Counted from the stretch's first letter, positions 33,821 through 45,300 are shown. The stretch: DNA of 64,000 nucleotides from Zygnema cylindricum (GCA_037447655.1 JBBHKE010000354.1:124001-188000); one strand, 5' to 3'. Program-made: numbers and translations. The notes: generated from the sequence alone by a model not told the origin.

Positions 33821-34110
33821 TTATATCTTTTTGTTGTTTTTTCTTCCTCCCTCAAACTCCGAAGATGGAATGGATGGAAGTCTTGGATTTCTCATCACTG
33901 TCTCATCGGCTCCCCTCTCCATGGGAGCTAGTTCTGGTCCCACTTCTTCTATCTCCTCGAAGTCCATAGGAGTATGTGAGATATCCGATAAGTCTGTTAT
34001 ATCTCGGATCTCCTCTAAATCTCCAATCACGGTTTCATTCATGTCATTTTCGGGAACGACCAAGTTCTCCTCACTCTCGAACTCATATCTGATTCTAATC
34101 TTCTATATAT
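33821..34110 (-). pseudogene. Integrase-RT linker (A1)
   Basis: An acidic stretch read minus: VVPENDMNETVIGDLEEI ... FEEIEEVGPELAPMERG ... RLPSIPSSEFEGG. Linkers of this kind lie between integrase and RT in copia polyproteins. This 300-bp segment is missing from A2, where the gypsy2 insert replaces it. Confidence 0.6.
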
Positions 34111-34299
34111 ATTTGAAAGGGTTAAATGACTTCCCTTTATCCATGAAAACTAGGTGTTTGACTAGAATGATATCTTTCTTTGCTAAATTATACACTCTAT
34201 ATCCCTTAACATTGTCATCATATCACACAAAGTATACAGGTTTTCTTTTAGCATCTAGTTTCTTGTTTTTCCTATCCGTGTATTGACTCTAAACTTGGC

Positions 34300-35005
34300 T
34301 ACCGAATATTTTAAGGTGTGAGATATCCAGTTTTTTTCCAGCCCATCTCTTAAAAGGTGTCACTCCCTTTATAGCTAAGTTAAGGACTCTATTTTTAATG
34401 TAATTGGCACAGTTCATTGCTTCTTCACGAAATCTCTTTCCTAATTTATTGTCGGCCAACATACTGCATGCACTATCTCCTACTGTTCAATTCAACCTCT
34501 CAACTACCCCATTTTGTTTTGGGTTATATAGTACAGTTTTTTGGTGATGCACTACTTCATCTCTCAGATATTCCTCAAACAAGCTAGAGGTATATTCCCC
34601 CCCATTATCACTCCTTATCCTCTTACTAGAGGTTTCATGCAATTTCTCACTCCATGCTTTATATTCTTTGAAGTAAGTTGATGCTTCAGACTTTGTTTTG
34701 AGAAAGTAGACTCTAGAGTATCTAGACTAATCATCAGTTATTTTCATCATAAACCTCTTTCCTCCAACCGAAGGTACTTTTGCAGGCCCCCAAATATCTG
34801 TGTGGACCAAGTCTAATACTTTCTCACCTCTATATATGGCGGCTTTGGGAAAGGGAAGTTTGTGAGCCTTACCCTGAGCACAACCACTACAATCATCCAT
34901 CATTTCATCATCCCCAAACTGAATGCCTTCTTCTACCCCAAGCTTTTTCATTTCCCTAAACTTATCAAAATTCACATGCCCCAACCGCTTATGCCAAATA
35001 ATCAC
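34300..35005 (-). pseudogene. Integrase with GAG-pre-integrase zinc motif (A1)
   Basis: Right to left: IIWHKRLGHVNFDKFREMKK ... CSGCAQGKAHKLPFP (HHCC zinc region, about 35000-34850), DLVHTDIWGPAKVPS (first catalytic Asp, 34815), KRIRSDNGGEYTS-like sequence near 34620 (second Asp) and a YNPKQNGVVERLN-like stretch near 34510 (Glu). A near-identical copy is at 51675-52318 in A2. Confidence 0.85.
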
Positions 35006-35009
35006 CTTG

Positions 35010-35420
35010 ACACACCAACATCGTAAGCATTATTCTTTTCATTACTCAGGTTAAGCCTAAACATTCCTTCGCTACCCTTATCTGTCGTGAAGTAAACTTC
35101 ATCCCCATACTAAGTTGTAAAGACTCCCTTTCTAGTGAAGGTATGAAACTCTTTGTCATGTAACACAGACGTAGAAACAAGATTTTTACTCATTTCAAGA
35201 ATATATAGTACATCTAAGAATGTATATATAGAAGTCTTAACCTCCACTAAGAATTTCAAATCTACCTACCCCACAAGATTTGTTGTAACCACTGTCCCAT
35301 CCCTATACTCTATCTCTACAATAAGGATATTTTTTAGCTTAGTGAAGAGTTCCTTATCATGACACATATGCATAGATGAACCTGAGTCGATGATCCATCC
35401 TTCTTGTGGAGCTTCCCGAA
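35010..35420 (-). pseudogene. Copia protease region (A1)
   Basis: Read minus: GWIIDSGSSMHMCHDKELF at about 35405-35350 gives the DSG aspartic protease triad typical of copia, followed by VEIEYRDGTVVTTNLVG and the hinge toward integrase. Stops occur near 35110. Confidence 0.8.
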
Positions 35421-35599
35421 TTGCTCCAAGGGCACACTTCTGTCTCCGAGGGAACTCCTTCTCCTCCAGACTCTCGTCAAAATGAAGCTACCCATCCTCT
35501 TGAGAAGACCCATCCATGGTTTCTCTTGTCACTTTTGTAACCACAAGTGCCTTTTTCTTCCCTCCGAAAGAACCCCCTCCACGGTTCTCTTGGAGCCTT

Positions 35600-36480
35600 A
35601 GTTTCGACAGCTTAAAACAATCTACGATCAAGTGTCACGGCTTTTAGCAAAAATGACAAAGGCCTTTTGGGGGCCTCGGTCTTCTAGAATGATCTCTTTC
35701 CCCTTTGTATGGTTTCTTCGGATTTTTCCCCCATCGGTCCCCTCATGTTGTTAGAGCTTAAATGCTCTTTCCTCCTCTCCTAATCTCCATTGTGTTTTCC
35801 TGCACAAGTATAATCCTTACCACTTTGTTCCATCTCCATGAACTATCAAGCATTTCCTGTACTCGGTACACTATGTTGTCGTCCTCATCTGGTAACTTCA
35901 TGATAACGATGTCACCTTTCATTTTTATTGTACCCATCCACTCGGCACTTTCCATCCCCATATACAAACAAGAAAGATCCTAACAATAATCTAACGTCTT
36001 TCCTCGTTTGTAAGTGTAACTCAGTAGCTTTTGCTCAGCCAACTATAGCTCCTGAATAGTTTTAGCTCTATAAATCTCCACCAAACTCACCCACCACTCC
36101 TCAACCTTGTAAATGTGAAGATGAGGGGTGGCCAAAGCTTGAGTGAGGTGGCTCAGAATGAAGTTTTTGGCAGCCATGTTTACATCCTCCCACATTTGAG
36201 TATCGTTCCCGCGGTCTTCACGGTCGCCGCTCTTGGTACTCTCGCAATAGGAATAACGGGTGTTTTCTTCCATTTCCCCTTTTGAGACACACTCTTGTCC
36301 CCTTCATGTGCCTCCTCTGTTGTGGCAGGCGTTGATGCAAGAAACCTTACTCCTCCAAATCCTGATGGAGTTCCGGAAGGTGGACGTTTCACTTGTCCAC
36401 TGATAATACCCCCGTATCATTTTACACACAAAGCTCCCATCATCATGGCTTCCCAATAGATGAACCTTGATCCGTTGAAG
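35600..36480 (-). pseudogene. Copia gag (A1)
   Basis: Read minus from about 36480: FNGSRFIYWEAMMMG (the N-terminal 'FxGxNFxxWxxxM' signature), MWEDVNMAAKNFILSHL (36210), VEEWWVSLVEIYRAKTIQE and YRVQEMLDSSWRWNKVV, the conserved capsid helices. A CCHC zinc knuckle lies at 35617-35658 with all four ligands at correct spacing (CHFC, then stop-KP-stop, HLIVDC); the two stops are in places of likely Gln and Trp. Multiple frames. Confidence 0.82.
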
Positions 36481-36520
36481 GTGGGCACCCTAGAGGGTTG
36501 GCCGGTAACTTGCAATTATG

Positions 36521-36974
36521 TGTCCTCCATTGGACCACAAAGTATAGGAAGCCTCTATAAAGTATTTAACTAACCCACTTCAAGCCACAACCGCTGCTGT
36601 CCAAGAAGGCAAAATGACAGTTTGAGTACACCCTTGTGCAGCCTGGATTCCCCTCAGTCCGTATTAAAAGGAGTCAGTGAAAACGGCAACCAACCGATAA
36701 GTTATGAGCCAGCAAAAATGCCATTTTGATAAAGCTCTCTTAGAGAGAGAGGTGACTTCCTACCTAAATTTCCTAAGTCCTAAACCTCTCTCACAACCCC
36801 TATCTAGTGAAGTACGAACCAATCATAAAACTGTAAAGTTCAGAAAAGGTACTATGGTTGATGTCTTTTCTGTACGGCGGGTGTATGACAAGGCTACAGA
36901 GTGGACACGTGTCACTTTTCCACTCGTTCATATATTTTCCGGAATTCCCGCGTTCGAATGTCATCCTTCCACGA
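36521..36974 (-). repeat. 5' LTR of A1, truncated
   Basis: Starts TGTCC and follows the other family A LTRs up to 'tccttccacg', then stops abruptly and P gag begins. The tRNA-like half of the LTR is lost. The primer-site side reads TAATTGCAAG on the minus strand and does not match initiator Met tRNA. Confidence 0.82.
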
Positions 36975-37540
36975 AGCAAATTGAATCACTAAAAACTGCT
37001 TTTGAGAAATCTAATGTCCAAGAAGAACTTTTAGTGGCAGGACATTTATAGGACTATAAATACTCTCGGGGGAGTATGGTGGAGTATTCTGACAACATTC
37101 GTACTATTATTGATGCACATTCATCTGCTGGTGGCTCATTTCTTGAGTTCTAACAGGCAGCTTTACTAGTTAGAGGACTCCGAGGTAATATGAAAGAAGT
37201 GTTTGCCTTGCTGAAAAATCATGATAAGTCTAGCTGGACATTTCAATTAGCATACAATCTAATCTTAGAAGAAGAGGCAACTACTAAAGTACTTCATGGA
37301 AAGAGAAAGGTAGAGGCTTTGAACAAAGATTTTGACAAAAAAACTTTACTTAATGAGAACAAAAATAAGGATAGGAATCAAAATTTGAATCAGTATAACA
37401 ATAGGCCAAATAGACAATCTAATACTTGCTTTTAGTGCTCTGAAAAGGGACATGGATATAGGTACTTTTTGAAGCGGAAAAAGGCAAATGATACAGGATT
37501 ATATTGTCCACACTAGCAGCAAAGCCCATTTCATTAAGGC
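36975..37540 (+). pseudogene. Copia gag, C-terminal part (P)
   Basis: One frame reads KQIESLKTAFEKSNVQEELL, then SMVEYSDNIRTIIDAH and LLVRGLRGNMKEVFAL, matching the copia capsid, and ends in a nucleocapsid knuckle where CF-stop-CSEKGHGYRYF replaces CxxCxxxGHxxxxC (last Cys now Phe). Breaks are TAG, TAA and TAG at positions that are Gln in relatives. The N-terminus was removed by the deletion at 36974. Confidence 0.85.
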
Positions 37541-38130
37541 TTTTCTGTGAACTTTTCTATGGTAACTCCTCTATTCTCAGGTTCTGCGAATGAAGAAGAT
37601 GATCCCTTGTCTTATGCTCAAGGAGAAGAAGCAGAATTATTTGCAATGGCGACAGCTATGGAAGGTCAAAGAGATACACGATGGATCATGGATACCGGAG
37701 CTTTGGCACACATGTGTTGGAACAAGTCTAGTTTTTTCAACCTCAAGGCGACAACTACCAAAAATAACTACTATGCATGCTGCATGAGTGTGCAAACTTA
37801 AGCATAAGGTGATGTATCTTTAATGGTAGTTGTGGGGGGAAAATCTGTAGAAAAAACTCTCAAGAATGTGTTACACGCACAAAATTTCAAAAAGAATATA
37901 TTTTCTACTTTTTTGGTTGAGAGCTAAGGCTTTGATGTAATCCTCAAAGGAAAAAGACATGTTGTTAGCAAGCTGGGTAAAGTTGTAGTGACAAGAACTA
38001 GAGATGCAAGCAAGATGTATAGGATGGATATGATTGAATACAAAGAAAATGATGTTCTCTATTCCAGTGTATCATGTGTCAATGAGCATTGACATAAGAG
38101 ATTAGGCCATGTCAATTATGATAGCTTATA
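37541..38130 (+). pseudogene. Copia protease region (P)
   Basis: A 260-bp open stretch from 37547 contains RWIMDTGALAHMCWNK, with the catalytic DTG at 37691-37699. The following part (VEKTLKNVLHAQNFKKNIF, about 37850) is the usual second half of copia protease. Sequence CVNEH-stop-HKRLGHVNYDSL leads into integrase; the stop replaces a Trp. Confidence 0.85.
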
Positions 38131-39053
38131 AAAGATGGTGAATTCAAGAAAGGTTAAGGGTATTTCTCATACTTCTCAGCCTGTGAAATCATGTAATGGA
38201 TGCTCACTTAGAAAGATCCACATATTACCTTATCCACAACAATGTGACCACATATTAGACAAAGTTCTACAGCTTATCCAATCGGATGTTCTTGGTCCAT
38301 CACAAGTTCCATCAGCTCGAGGTGTCCACTATATGGTTACATTCACAAATGACAACTCAAGGTTCACAAGAGTCTACTTCATGCTGCACAAGGGTGAAGT
38401 GTTAACACACTTGAAGCACTACAAAGCATGGGCAGAAAAGCTGCATGGAGTTGCGATCTTCGCACTAAGATCGAACAACGAAGGAGAATATACTTCAAAG
38501 GAGTTTGAACAGTTTCTCCTCCAAGAAGGTATCTGTCACAATCTGACATTTCTATACACAGCGAAACAGAATGGTGTTTGTGAAAGACTAAATAAAACTG
38601 TAACAGTAGGTGTTTGGTCTATGCTTGCGGATAAAGGTTTAGATTTGAAATTTTGAGCTAAAGCACTCAATTTCGGGGTCTATATTAAAAATAAAATTGC
38701 ATCTAGATCTGTTAAAACCACGTCTTATGAACTCTAGTCAGTCATGAAATCGGATGTTAGTCACTTTAGAGTATTTGGCAGCAAATTTTTTGTCTTAGAA
38801 ACATCGCAAACAAAAAAAAAATGGACGCTAAGGGCTAACTTCGGATCTTTATTGGATATGATGACAATGTAAAGGGTTATAGGGTATATGTCTCAAAGAA
38901 AAAGAAACTTATTGCATGTAAAAATATACAGTTGAAAGATGAGCAGAATTCGGTTAATCTTTTCACAAACAACAAAAGTGAACAAACAAGAAAGGTACAA
39001 GAGTATGTGATCTTTCAACATACTCAACCTGTTGATTTTCAGTTGCAATTCTG
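38131..39053 (+). pseudogene. Copia integrase (P)
   Basis: An open frame of 173 codons (38135-38656) holds CNGCSLRKIHILPYP (zinc region), LQLIQSDVLGPSQVPS (first Asp), TFTNDNSRFTRVYF, ALRSNNEGEYTSKEFEQF (the second catalytic Asp is Asn here) and TAKQNGVCERLNKTV with the Glu. The C-terminal part (VMKSDVSHFRVFGSKFFVL, about 38740) follows in the same frame after TGA, up to the A2 insertion at 39054. Confidence 0.88.
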
Positions 39054-40048
39054 TGTCCTCCATTGGACCAGAGAATACAGGATGCCTCTAAAAAGTATTT
39101 AACTAACCCACTTCAAGCCAAAACCACTTGTGTCCCGTAAAGCAAAATGACAATTTGACTGCACGCCTATGCAGCTTGAACTCATTTGAGTTCGTAGCAA
39201 AAAGATTCACTGAAAACGACCAACCAGCTGAAAAGTTATGAGCCGGCAAAAATGCCAATTTATAGAAAGCTCTTTAGAGGGAGAAGTGACTACCTACCTA
39301 AATTTCCTAAGTCCTAAACGTCTCTCACAATCCCTATTTACTAAAGTATTAACCAATCATATAACTATTAAGTACATAAAAGGTACTACGGCCGATGTCT
39401 TTTCTGTATGGCCGGTGTACAAGAAGGCTTCTTAGTGACGTGTGTCACTTTTCCACTCGTTCGTATATTCTCTAAAATTCCCGCGACCGAATGTCATCCT
39501 TCTATGCGGTGCCAGGTCATGCCACGTCTATAAAAGCCAAAGTGACCATTTCGCGATCTCAACAATGAAGTGCGCCGTCGGATTAAATCTGACATTAAAT
39601 GTCGACCATTGAAACAAATGTCCGATTCATTTGTTTCGTGGAAATATTGTTCGCACTAAACCTTAACAAGTTATATGTTCATTCGTCCATATTTAAGTTG
39701 AATGGTTTCCGTATTATACAATATTTTAAATACTTATCAAACCCTATATCTCATAACGGACTTCTACGCGAGACTGGTTAGAGCTAACGGCTACGCCGCG
39801 CTCAGCTGGTCCAGGGGTTGGAGTCCTGCCGAACTCAACCTTTTGTTAAGAGTGACTTAAGTCACTCGCTAGTCCTTCCTATGGAGCTGAGGCAGCCATG
39901 GCTCCATCGCTCTTTCTCTCTCCTTCAGTTACTAGAACAAGTATGGGGGCAAGTGAGAAGAGATTGAGGTAGGCTGCCTGCATTTTCTTTATCTGTTTCA
40001 GCTAATTATTTTAGACATAGAAAATAGCAAAACTACTTATTTCAACAC
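39054..40048 (-). repeat. 3' LTR of A2
   Basis: TGTCC...CAACA, 995 bp, same length as the 5' LTR at 53834-54828. It contains the tRNA-like module at 39756-39840, a perfect 18-bp palindrome GAGTGACTTAAGTCACTC at 39850-39867 and a second inverted repeat ATGGAGC...GCTCCAT just after it. Confidence 0.88.
39756..39840 (+). promoter_or_regulatory. tRNA-like A/B-box module in A2 3' LTR
   Basis: Same position in the LTR as in the other copies. The A-box/D-arm part CGAGACTGGTTAGAGC is kept; the B box reads GGGTTGGAGTCC and is mutated (TTG for TTC). Confidence 0.45.
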
Positions 40049-40119
40049 TCCCCTTATTTTTTATTCTAATTATAACTTTTCTTTTAATCCACATTTTTCC
40101 CTACAATATTTTATCTTTG

Positions 40120-42621
40120 GAGAGGGCACAGGTTTGGTCATCATGTCAGCCACCAATTTTTCATTTGATTTATACACAAGATTTACAATTTTATTTTAAA
40201 CTTTTTCCCTTACGAAGCTCGATCTTATGTCGATATGTTTAGCCTTGAAATGATGTTTTGGATTGGCTACAATGGCAATGGAAGTCTAATTATCACAAAA
40301 AACTTCATGCTCTCCCTCCTTCATATTGTTGTGTTAGGACCACTAGAGCAGGTGGAGCATCAGCATTAGTAGTGGAAGTAAATATAATCTCACTTATAGA
40401 AGCTTATCAAGAATCCTATCAAACAACTTTTTTCTACAGCTCACCAAATCTGACATAAAGAATCAAACGGCTTTAAACTATACCACAATATAGAATATCA
40501 CAAAGAATAACAACTCTCAAAGTTTCAGCTCAATTGATCCTTGATACACCAAGATATGCAACTCAAAAGTTTCCAAAGATAAGTTTGTAGATTACACAGT
40601 CTGGAAGTCTGGATGCATAAAATGTTCTACGTCTTAAGTCTTATAATCTTCACTTAGTTGTCCTACTACATAGTGTTGTATGGCCGATACAAGTGTTCCT
40701 AAAATATATGTCCAAAAGAACTAAACTCCCACTAAAGTCTAAGTGTTCCTCATCACGCTAAAACTAATCTATCATTTTACAATCAATATTATTCAGAATC
40801 CTATACAGGTGATTTGTTCAATTACTTGTCGCCTGACATTAGTGAAAATTAATTGGGTACGTCCATCCGGCTGTTGCACAACATCTGTTAGCGAGTCATT
40901 TAATTATTCTCTTATGAATCTCGTCTGTTAACTAGATCTATATCAACCGTAGTAGCACAGTCCAAATCATGATCACATTCAAATATCAGTGGCTTCGTAA
41001 CAGCTACGTTGTCTTATACCAAATACAGCCACAGCTGCGTTTGTCTTGTTTTGTAGCAAAAACGTTGTCTTGTACTAAAATTTCAGCAGTTGCGTTTGTT
41101 TCGTTGCGTCGCAGGCTGCGTTCGGATGTATAAACCATATCAAAAATAGCCGCAACTACGCTTTTTCCATCTGCGTCGCAGCTGCGTTGTCGGTACCAAT
41201 TAAAAATGTGCACTTTGCTTTAAGTGACGACGCATGTCCGTATAGATCTATTTTTCTGGCGTCGTATTAATTTGTTGAGACTTAAAGCTTTCGAAAAACA
41301 ACACATATACCGCAATTCTTGCAACAAGGATTTCACCTACGTTAACTCTTTCACAATCAAACAAGAGGCCATATACTCAGCCTCCATAGTAGATTGAGCA
41401 ACCACCTTTGGTTGTTTACTACTCCAACAACAAGCACCTTCCCCCATATACAACACATACCTAGAAGTGCATCTTCTCATAGGTGCATCCCCATAACTAG
41501 CATCACTCCAAATAGTGATATCAGTGTGTTCCCCTCCCAAATGTAACCATAACTCTCTAGTTCCTACCAGATATCTCATGACTCTCTTTGCTGCCTCCCA
41601 ATCTCTGTTTGTAGGATCATTAAGACTTCTACTCAATACTCCAACAACTGCCGCTATGTCTATACTGGTAGAGTTTATAAATTAGATCAAACTTCCTACG
41701 ACCTGTCTATAAGGGATATACTTCATATACTCTTTCTCCTGTGGACTCATCTGATGATCTAAGATCATCTTTCTTCCTTGTACACTCCCATCACTTATTT
41801 CTTTCAAGTCCATGGGAGTGGTACAACTGTTAGCCTTTTCCATCTGGAATTTTTCAAGTATATTACTTATTGCTTCTTTCTGAGTAAGTTTGATAATCCT
41901 TTTTCCCCTATCTCTCTTCAATTGGATCCCCAAAATATATTTTGCCTCACCTAAATCCTTCATATCAAATCTGCCCCTAAGATCTTTGGTTTGCCAATTG
42001 ATCTTATCTAAAGACTTACTCAATATAATCAAATCATCGATATAAACTGCAATAAGAATGACACCATTCTTATCTTAAAACATATAGATGGAATGGTCAA
42101 AGCTGATTCAGATTATTCCAGAGAAGTGAGAAACTCATCTAGTTTCTTATTCCACTCTCGCGGAGCCTACTTTAATCCATATAAGGACTTTATGAGCCTG
42201 CACACTTAGCACTCTTCTCTTGCCTCCACGAACCCCTCTGGTTGCCTCACCAAAATTTCATCGTCTAGGTCACCATTAGGAAAAGCATTCTTAATGTCCA
42301 TCTGGTGTATTTCCATGTCTTGTGTTTTTGCCAGACTAAGGAGAATCCTTACTGATGGGAATCAAACAACTGGAGCAAAGGTCACCTCATAGACAATCCC
42401 TTCCTTTTGGGTAAATCCTTTTGCTACCAATCAAGCTTTATATCTTTGAATGGTATTATTTGGGTTCAGTTTTAGTTAAATTACCCATTTACACTCGATA
42501 GGTTTTTTCTCTGGAGGACAAGCGTTAGCTCCCAAGTATTTACTTCCATGATCGAAGCCATCTCATCATTTTTGGCTCTAATGTACCTTTCTTTCTCAAG
42601 ACTATTTACTGCCTCTCGAGT
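40120..42621 (-). pseudogene. RT and RNase H of A2, split by solo LTR R2
   Basis: Right to left: RT with the catalytic AVYIDDLIILSKSLDKIN (YIDD intact, about 42035), FDMKDLGEAKYILGIQLKR, YRQVVGSLI (41690), RNase H blocks SDASYGDAPMRRCTSR (41500) and WSSKQPKVVAQSTMEAEYMA (41400), then the R2 insertion (40327-41303), then the last RNase H part at 40120-40326. The 5' RT part up to 42600 has several stops and frameshifts. Confidence 0.87.
40327..41303 (-). repeat. Solo LTR R2 inside A2 RNase H
   Basis: 977 bp, TGTTG...CAACA ends, target duplication CATAT at 40322-40326 and 41304-41308. Same insertion point and same duplication as R1 in A1, so both copies descend from one RNase H-disrupted ancestor or from a duplication. 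Confidence 0.85.
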
Positions 42622-42624
42622 TTA

Positions 42625-43605
42625 TGACAATGCCCTTCATTGTCCCTTCCCCCCGAAGGGTATGTATAAGTATAATGAGGAATGGAGTAAAGAAAAAAAA
42701 AAGTAATCTGTACCACTCCAGATTCTTGTTGTCAAGCTCGTGTGCATCTTCAGCACATTTGCACTCTCAAGAGTTTTGAGGCCTCATTCCACCTTGTATG
42801 GACTCTATCGCACGGAGGAGGGGAGGACAACTAGCTGGATGAGATCTTTGTATTTTCACTTTGGAGCACTACACACTTTAGTTCTCCAACAACGGAGGTC
42901 AAACGGCGGAGTTAGTCTGGAGAAAAGTTGGCGGCTCCATTACATTACATCCGTTCTATGTAGCTCTAGTAGAGGGGTTCTTTAAAGAACGACACACGAA
43001 CCTTGGGAGTGTCCCGTAGATCTCGCTGTTAGCTGTCAGTAGGATGTTAGTTTAGGCCCTACAGATGGATATAGCATTTATGACGCCGGGTCAAAGTTAG
43101 GCGTTTCTCGTCAATTCATGACTTTGTTGCCCACGAGTGTACAGTAAGAGGACTTGTGGCTGTGATTCCAACCGAAACTAGTTGCCTAACTTTTTGCCCT
43201 AAGTGTAGTACAATATATTTTGTCTTATGTTCGTGCGATAACAATTGGTGGCCGCTAATTGGCTTTTGGAAGTTCTTTGACTTTGGCACTTGCAATAGGA
43301 CAAACTTTGGTTGTATAATGCACTTGGGGCCGAAGGAGACAAGTTGCTTTTTCAATAGTGTCTCCTAAGAAAACCCCCAGAGAATTAAATCAATCTTTCT
43401 GTTGGAGATCATTTGCATTTTGTTGTGGACTCTATTGCCGTCTTTGTTTTGGATTGTCTTTTGTGGAGATTGTATCACGGGTGGGTAGTTAGCACTATCC
43501 TTGCTTTGGGTTGTTTGAACTTTCACTGTTTGAGTATAGCAAGAGTCTTGTGAGATCCGTACGGTGGAACCGGGAGGGGTGAGTGAGATTCTTACCTATC
43601 ATCGG
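42625..43605 (+). repeat. Left inverted LTR/leader copy of gypsy2
   Basis: Starts TGACAATGCCCTTCATTGTC with a TATA-like GTATGTATAAGTATA at about 42661. From 42731 to about 43605 it matches the reverse complement of 50487-51346, for example TTGATGCCCTAC-type and ACGCCGGGTCAAAGTTAGGC blocks. The first ~107 bp have no counterpart in the right copy and look like a U3 region. Confidence 0.75.
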
Positions 43606-43870
43606 TAATAAGAGTTCGGGGTGATAAGAGTGAAGTGTACTCCATAAAGGTATGGCCGGAAAAGAAGTATGGCCCACACTGCGGCGAGTAATTCCCCATG
43701 GTAACTGTTGTAATTCCCTTCAGCGTTATTATTAGTCCGGCTTGCGTAGGCCACTACATACTCAGCCCTGGCATCGTCCAATTGCGCCAAAATTGCTCCC
43801 AATCTGAACCTGCTCCAATCTGTATAAAGGAGAAAACGCCCCTGGTGATCGAGCATCCGGAGTATAGCTT
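43606..43870 (-). pseudogene. RNase H (gypsy2)
   Basis: Read minus: MLDHQGRFLLYTDWSRFRLGA has the first catalytic Asp in YTDWS, then EYVVAYASRTNNNAEGNYNS, YHGELLAAVWAILLF with the catalytic Glu, and YLYGVHFTLIT, after which the sequence runs into the inverted LTR. The last Asp-containing part is therefore missing. Confidence 0.85.
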
Positions 43871-43984
43871 GCTGCTTAAGGGAATCTTTGAGGAATTGGA
43901 AAGCAATCTGTTGTTCTTCCTTCCACTTCCATTCCTAATCCTTTCACAATTATAGATTCAATGGCTAAGCATGGCTACTAAATT

Positions 43985-44720
43985 CATGAATAAACCTTCG
44001 TTAATAATTTGCAAGGCCTAAGAAAGTACGAAAAGCAGAAATGTACTGCGGGGGAGGAAGAGCGTCAAGGGGTGCCACCTTAACCATTTGGGGACCGACT
44101 GTCCCGGGAGTCACCTCATGACCCATATAAATGATTTTCTGCACCCCAAAGATGCCCTTCCCCGGGTGAAACTTCAAGATGGCTGCTTGGAGTGTTCGGA
44201 GAACAATCTGTATATACTCCAAGTGTTCTTCAATGTCTTCGAGAAGATGATCACATTGTCGATGTAGCATTAACGAAGTCAATTCCTCCGAGAGCCTCGT
44301 CCATGGCCCGCTGGAATTTGGCAGGTGCATTTTTGAGGCCAAAAGGCGTGTATAGCCATTCATATAGCTTAGAGCCTACGGAAAAAGCGGTCCTGTCCCG
44401 GTGCTTTAGTTCCATTGCAATCAGTTGAAATCCATTCTTCATATTCAATGGGACTAGATGGTGGCCCCAGCAAGAGAGTCAAAGATCTTTTCCGGGGTAG
44501 GCATAGGATAACGGTCGGAGAAAGTTACCGCGTTAAAATATGGTAGTCCCCACATATCCGGAAATCTACAGTTTTTCCTAAAGAGTCTTTCTTTGGCGAG
44601 AGCATGGTTGGTGAGGCAAACCCATGTAGCCCTGTAATCTCCTGTATTTGCCCTACGTCCACCAAAGTTTGCACCTTTGTGGTAATAAACTCATTCTCCA
44701 TGAAACTGAGAGGATATTGT
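43985..44720 (-). pseudogene. Reverse transcriptase (gypsy2)
   Basis: Right to left: LHGFASPTMLSPKKDSLGKT and FRICGDYHILTR (fingers, about 44620-44540), NMKNGFQLIAMELKHRD (palm, 44440), YTPFGLKNAPAKFQRAMDEAL (44360), YIDNVIIFSKT in the YxDD position (about 44255), then KFHPGKGIFGVQKIIYMGHEV and TFLGLANY at 44001. Several frames; YIDD has become YIDN. Confidence 0.88.
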
Positions 44721-44773
44721 TTCTACCTAACAGTTGCCGTCTCGTCGATCAGGTCTATCCAAAAAGGGGTCCC

Positions 44774-45300
44774 CTAATAGATTCCTACATCTGTGTCAAA
44801 CCAAGCGAACACCTGCCCGTTCTTCTCTAACAACTTAGATACCGGGGCCTTCTGCTGTGGGAATAGTTGTTCCCATAGAGTCCAGTCCATCTTCCCGGGT
44901 TCCATTGCCGCCAATGCTTTTGGTGGCCGACCCCATAGGGAGATGTCGAATTTCTGCTCTACCTCTGGGTTTGTCCCTTTCTCGGTTGTTAAAACGCTGC
45001 TACTAACAACTTCTTTTGACCTACCCTGATCTATGTCTTTGCTCCCCCCCCCTAAGGAAACTCTTGGGTTTAGTGTGTTATTTGAATGAAATTGTGTGAA
45101 TTTTTCCATGCTATCTGAATGAAATTGTGTGTAATTTTCCCTTCTTTTCTCTCTCCCCTCCTCAAGCTACAGAGTAGCTTGCATGGCAAGCAACTGTGGA
45201 GCTTGAAGGTATGCTCCCCGTGACTTTGGAGACAGGAGGCTAGAGAATGCCACAGAATGTTGCAACACCCAAGAAATTGCATTCAAATCCATACTTTGCC
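44774..45300 (-). pseudogene. DNMT-RT linker (gypsy2)
   Basis: An open frame 45109-44774 reads KFDISLWGRPPKALAAM then DWTLWEQLFPQQKAPVSKLL and NGQVFAWFDTDVGIY. The final part resembles the pre-RT segment of gypsy pol ('FxxVFAxxxxDMPG'). No catalytic domain. Confidence 0.55.

Larger units (their letters stand above)
30190..36974 (-). mobile_element. Copia family A, copy A1
   Basis: A minus-strand Ty1/copia element: 3' LTR 30190-31187, purine tract, RNase H split by solo LTR R1, RT, linker, integrase, protease, gag, and a 5' LTR (36521-36974) cut off by a deletion. It shares the whole layout with A2, including the R insertion, and sits in the P 5' LTR. Coding regions carry many stops. Confidence 0.88.
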
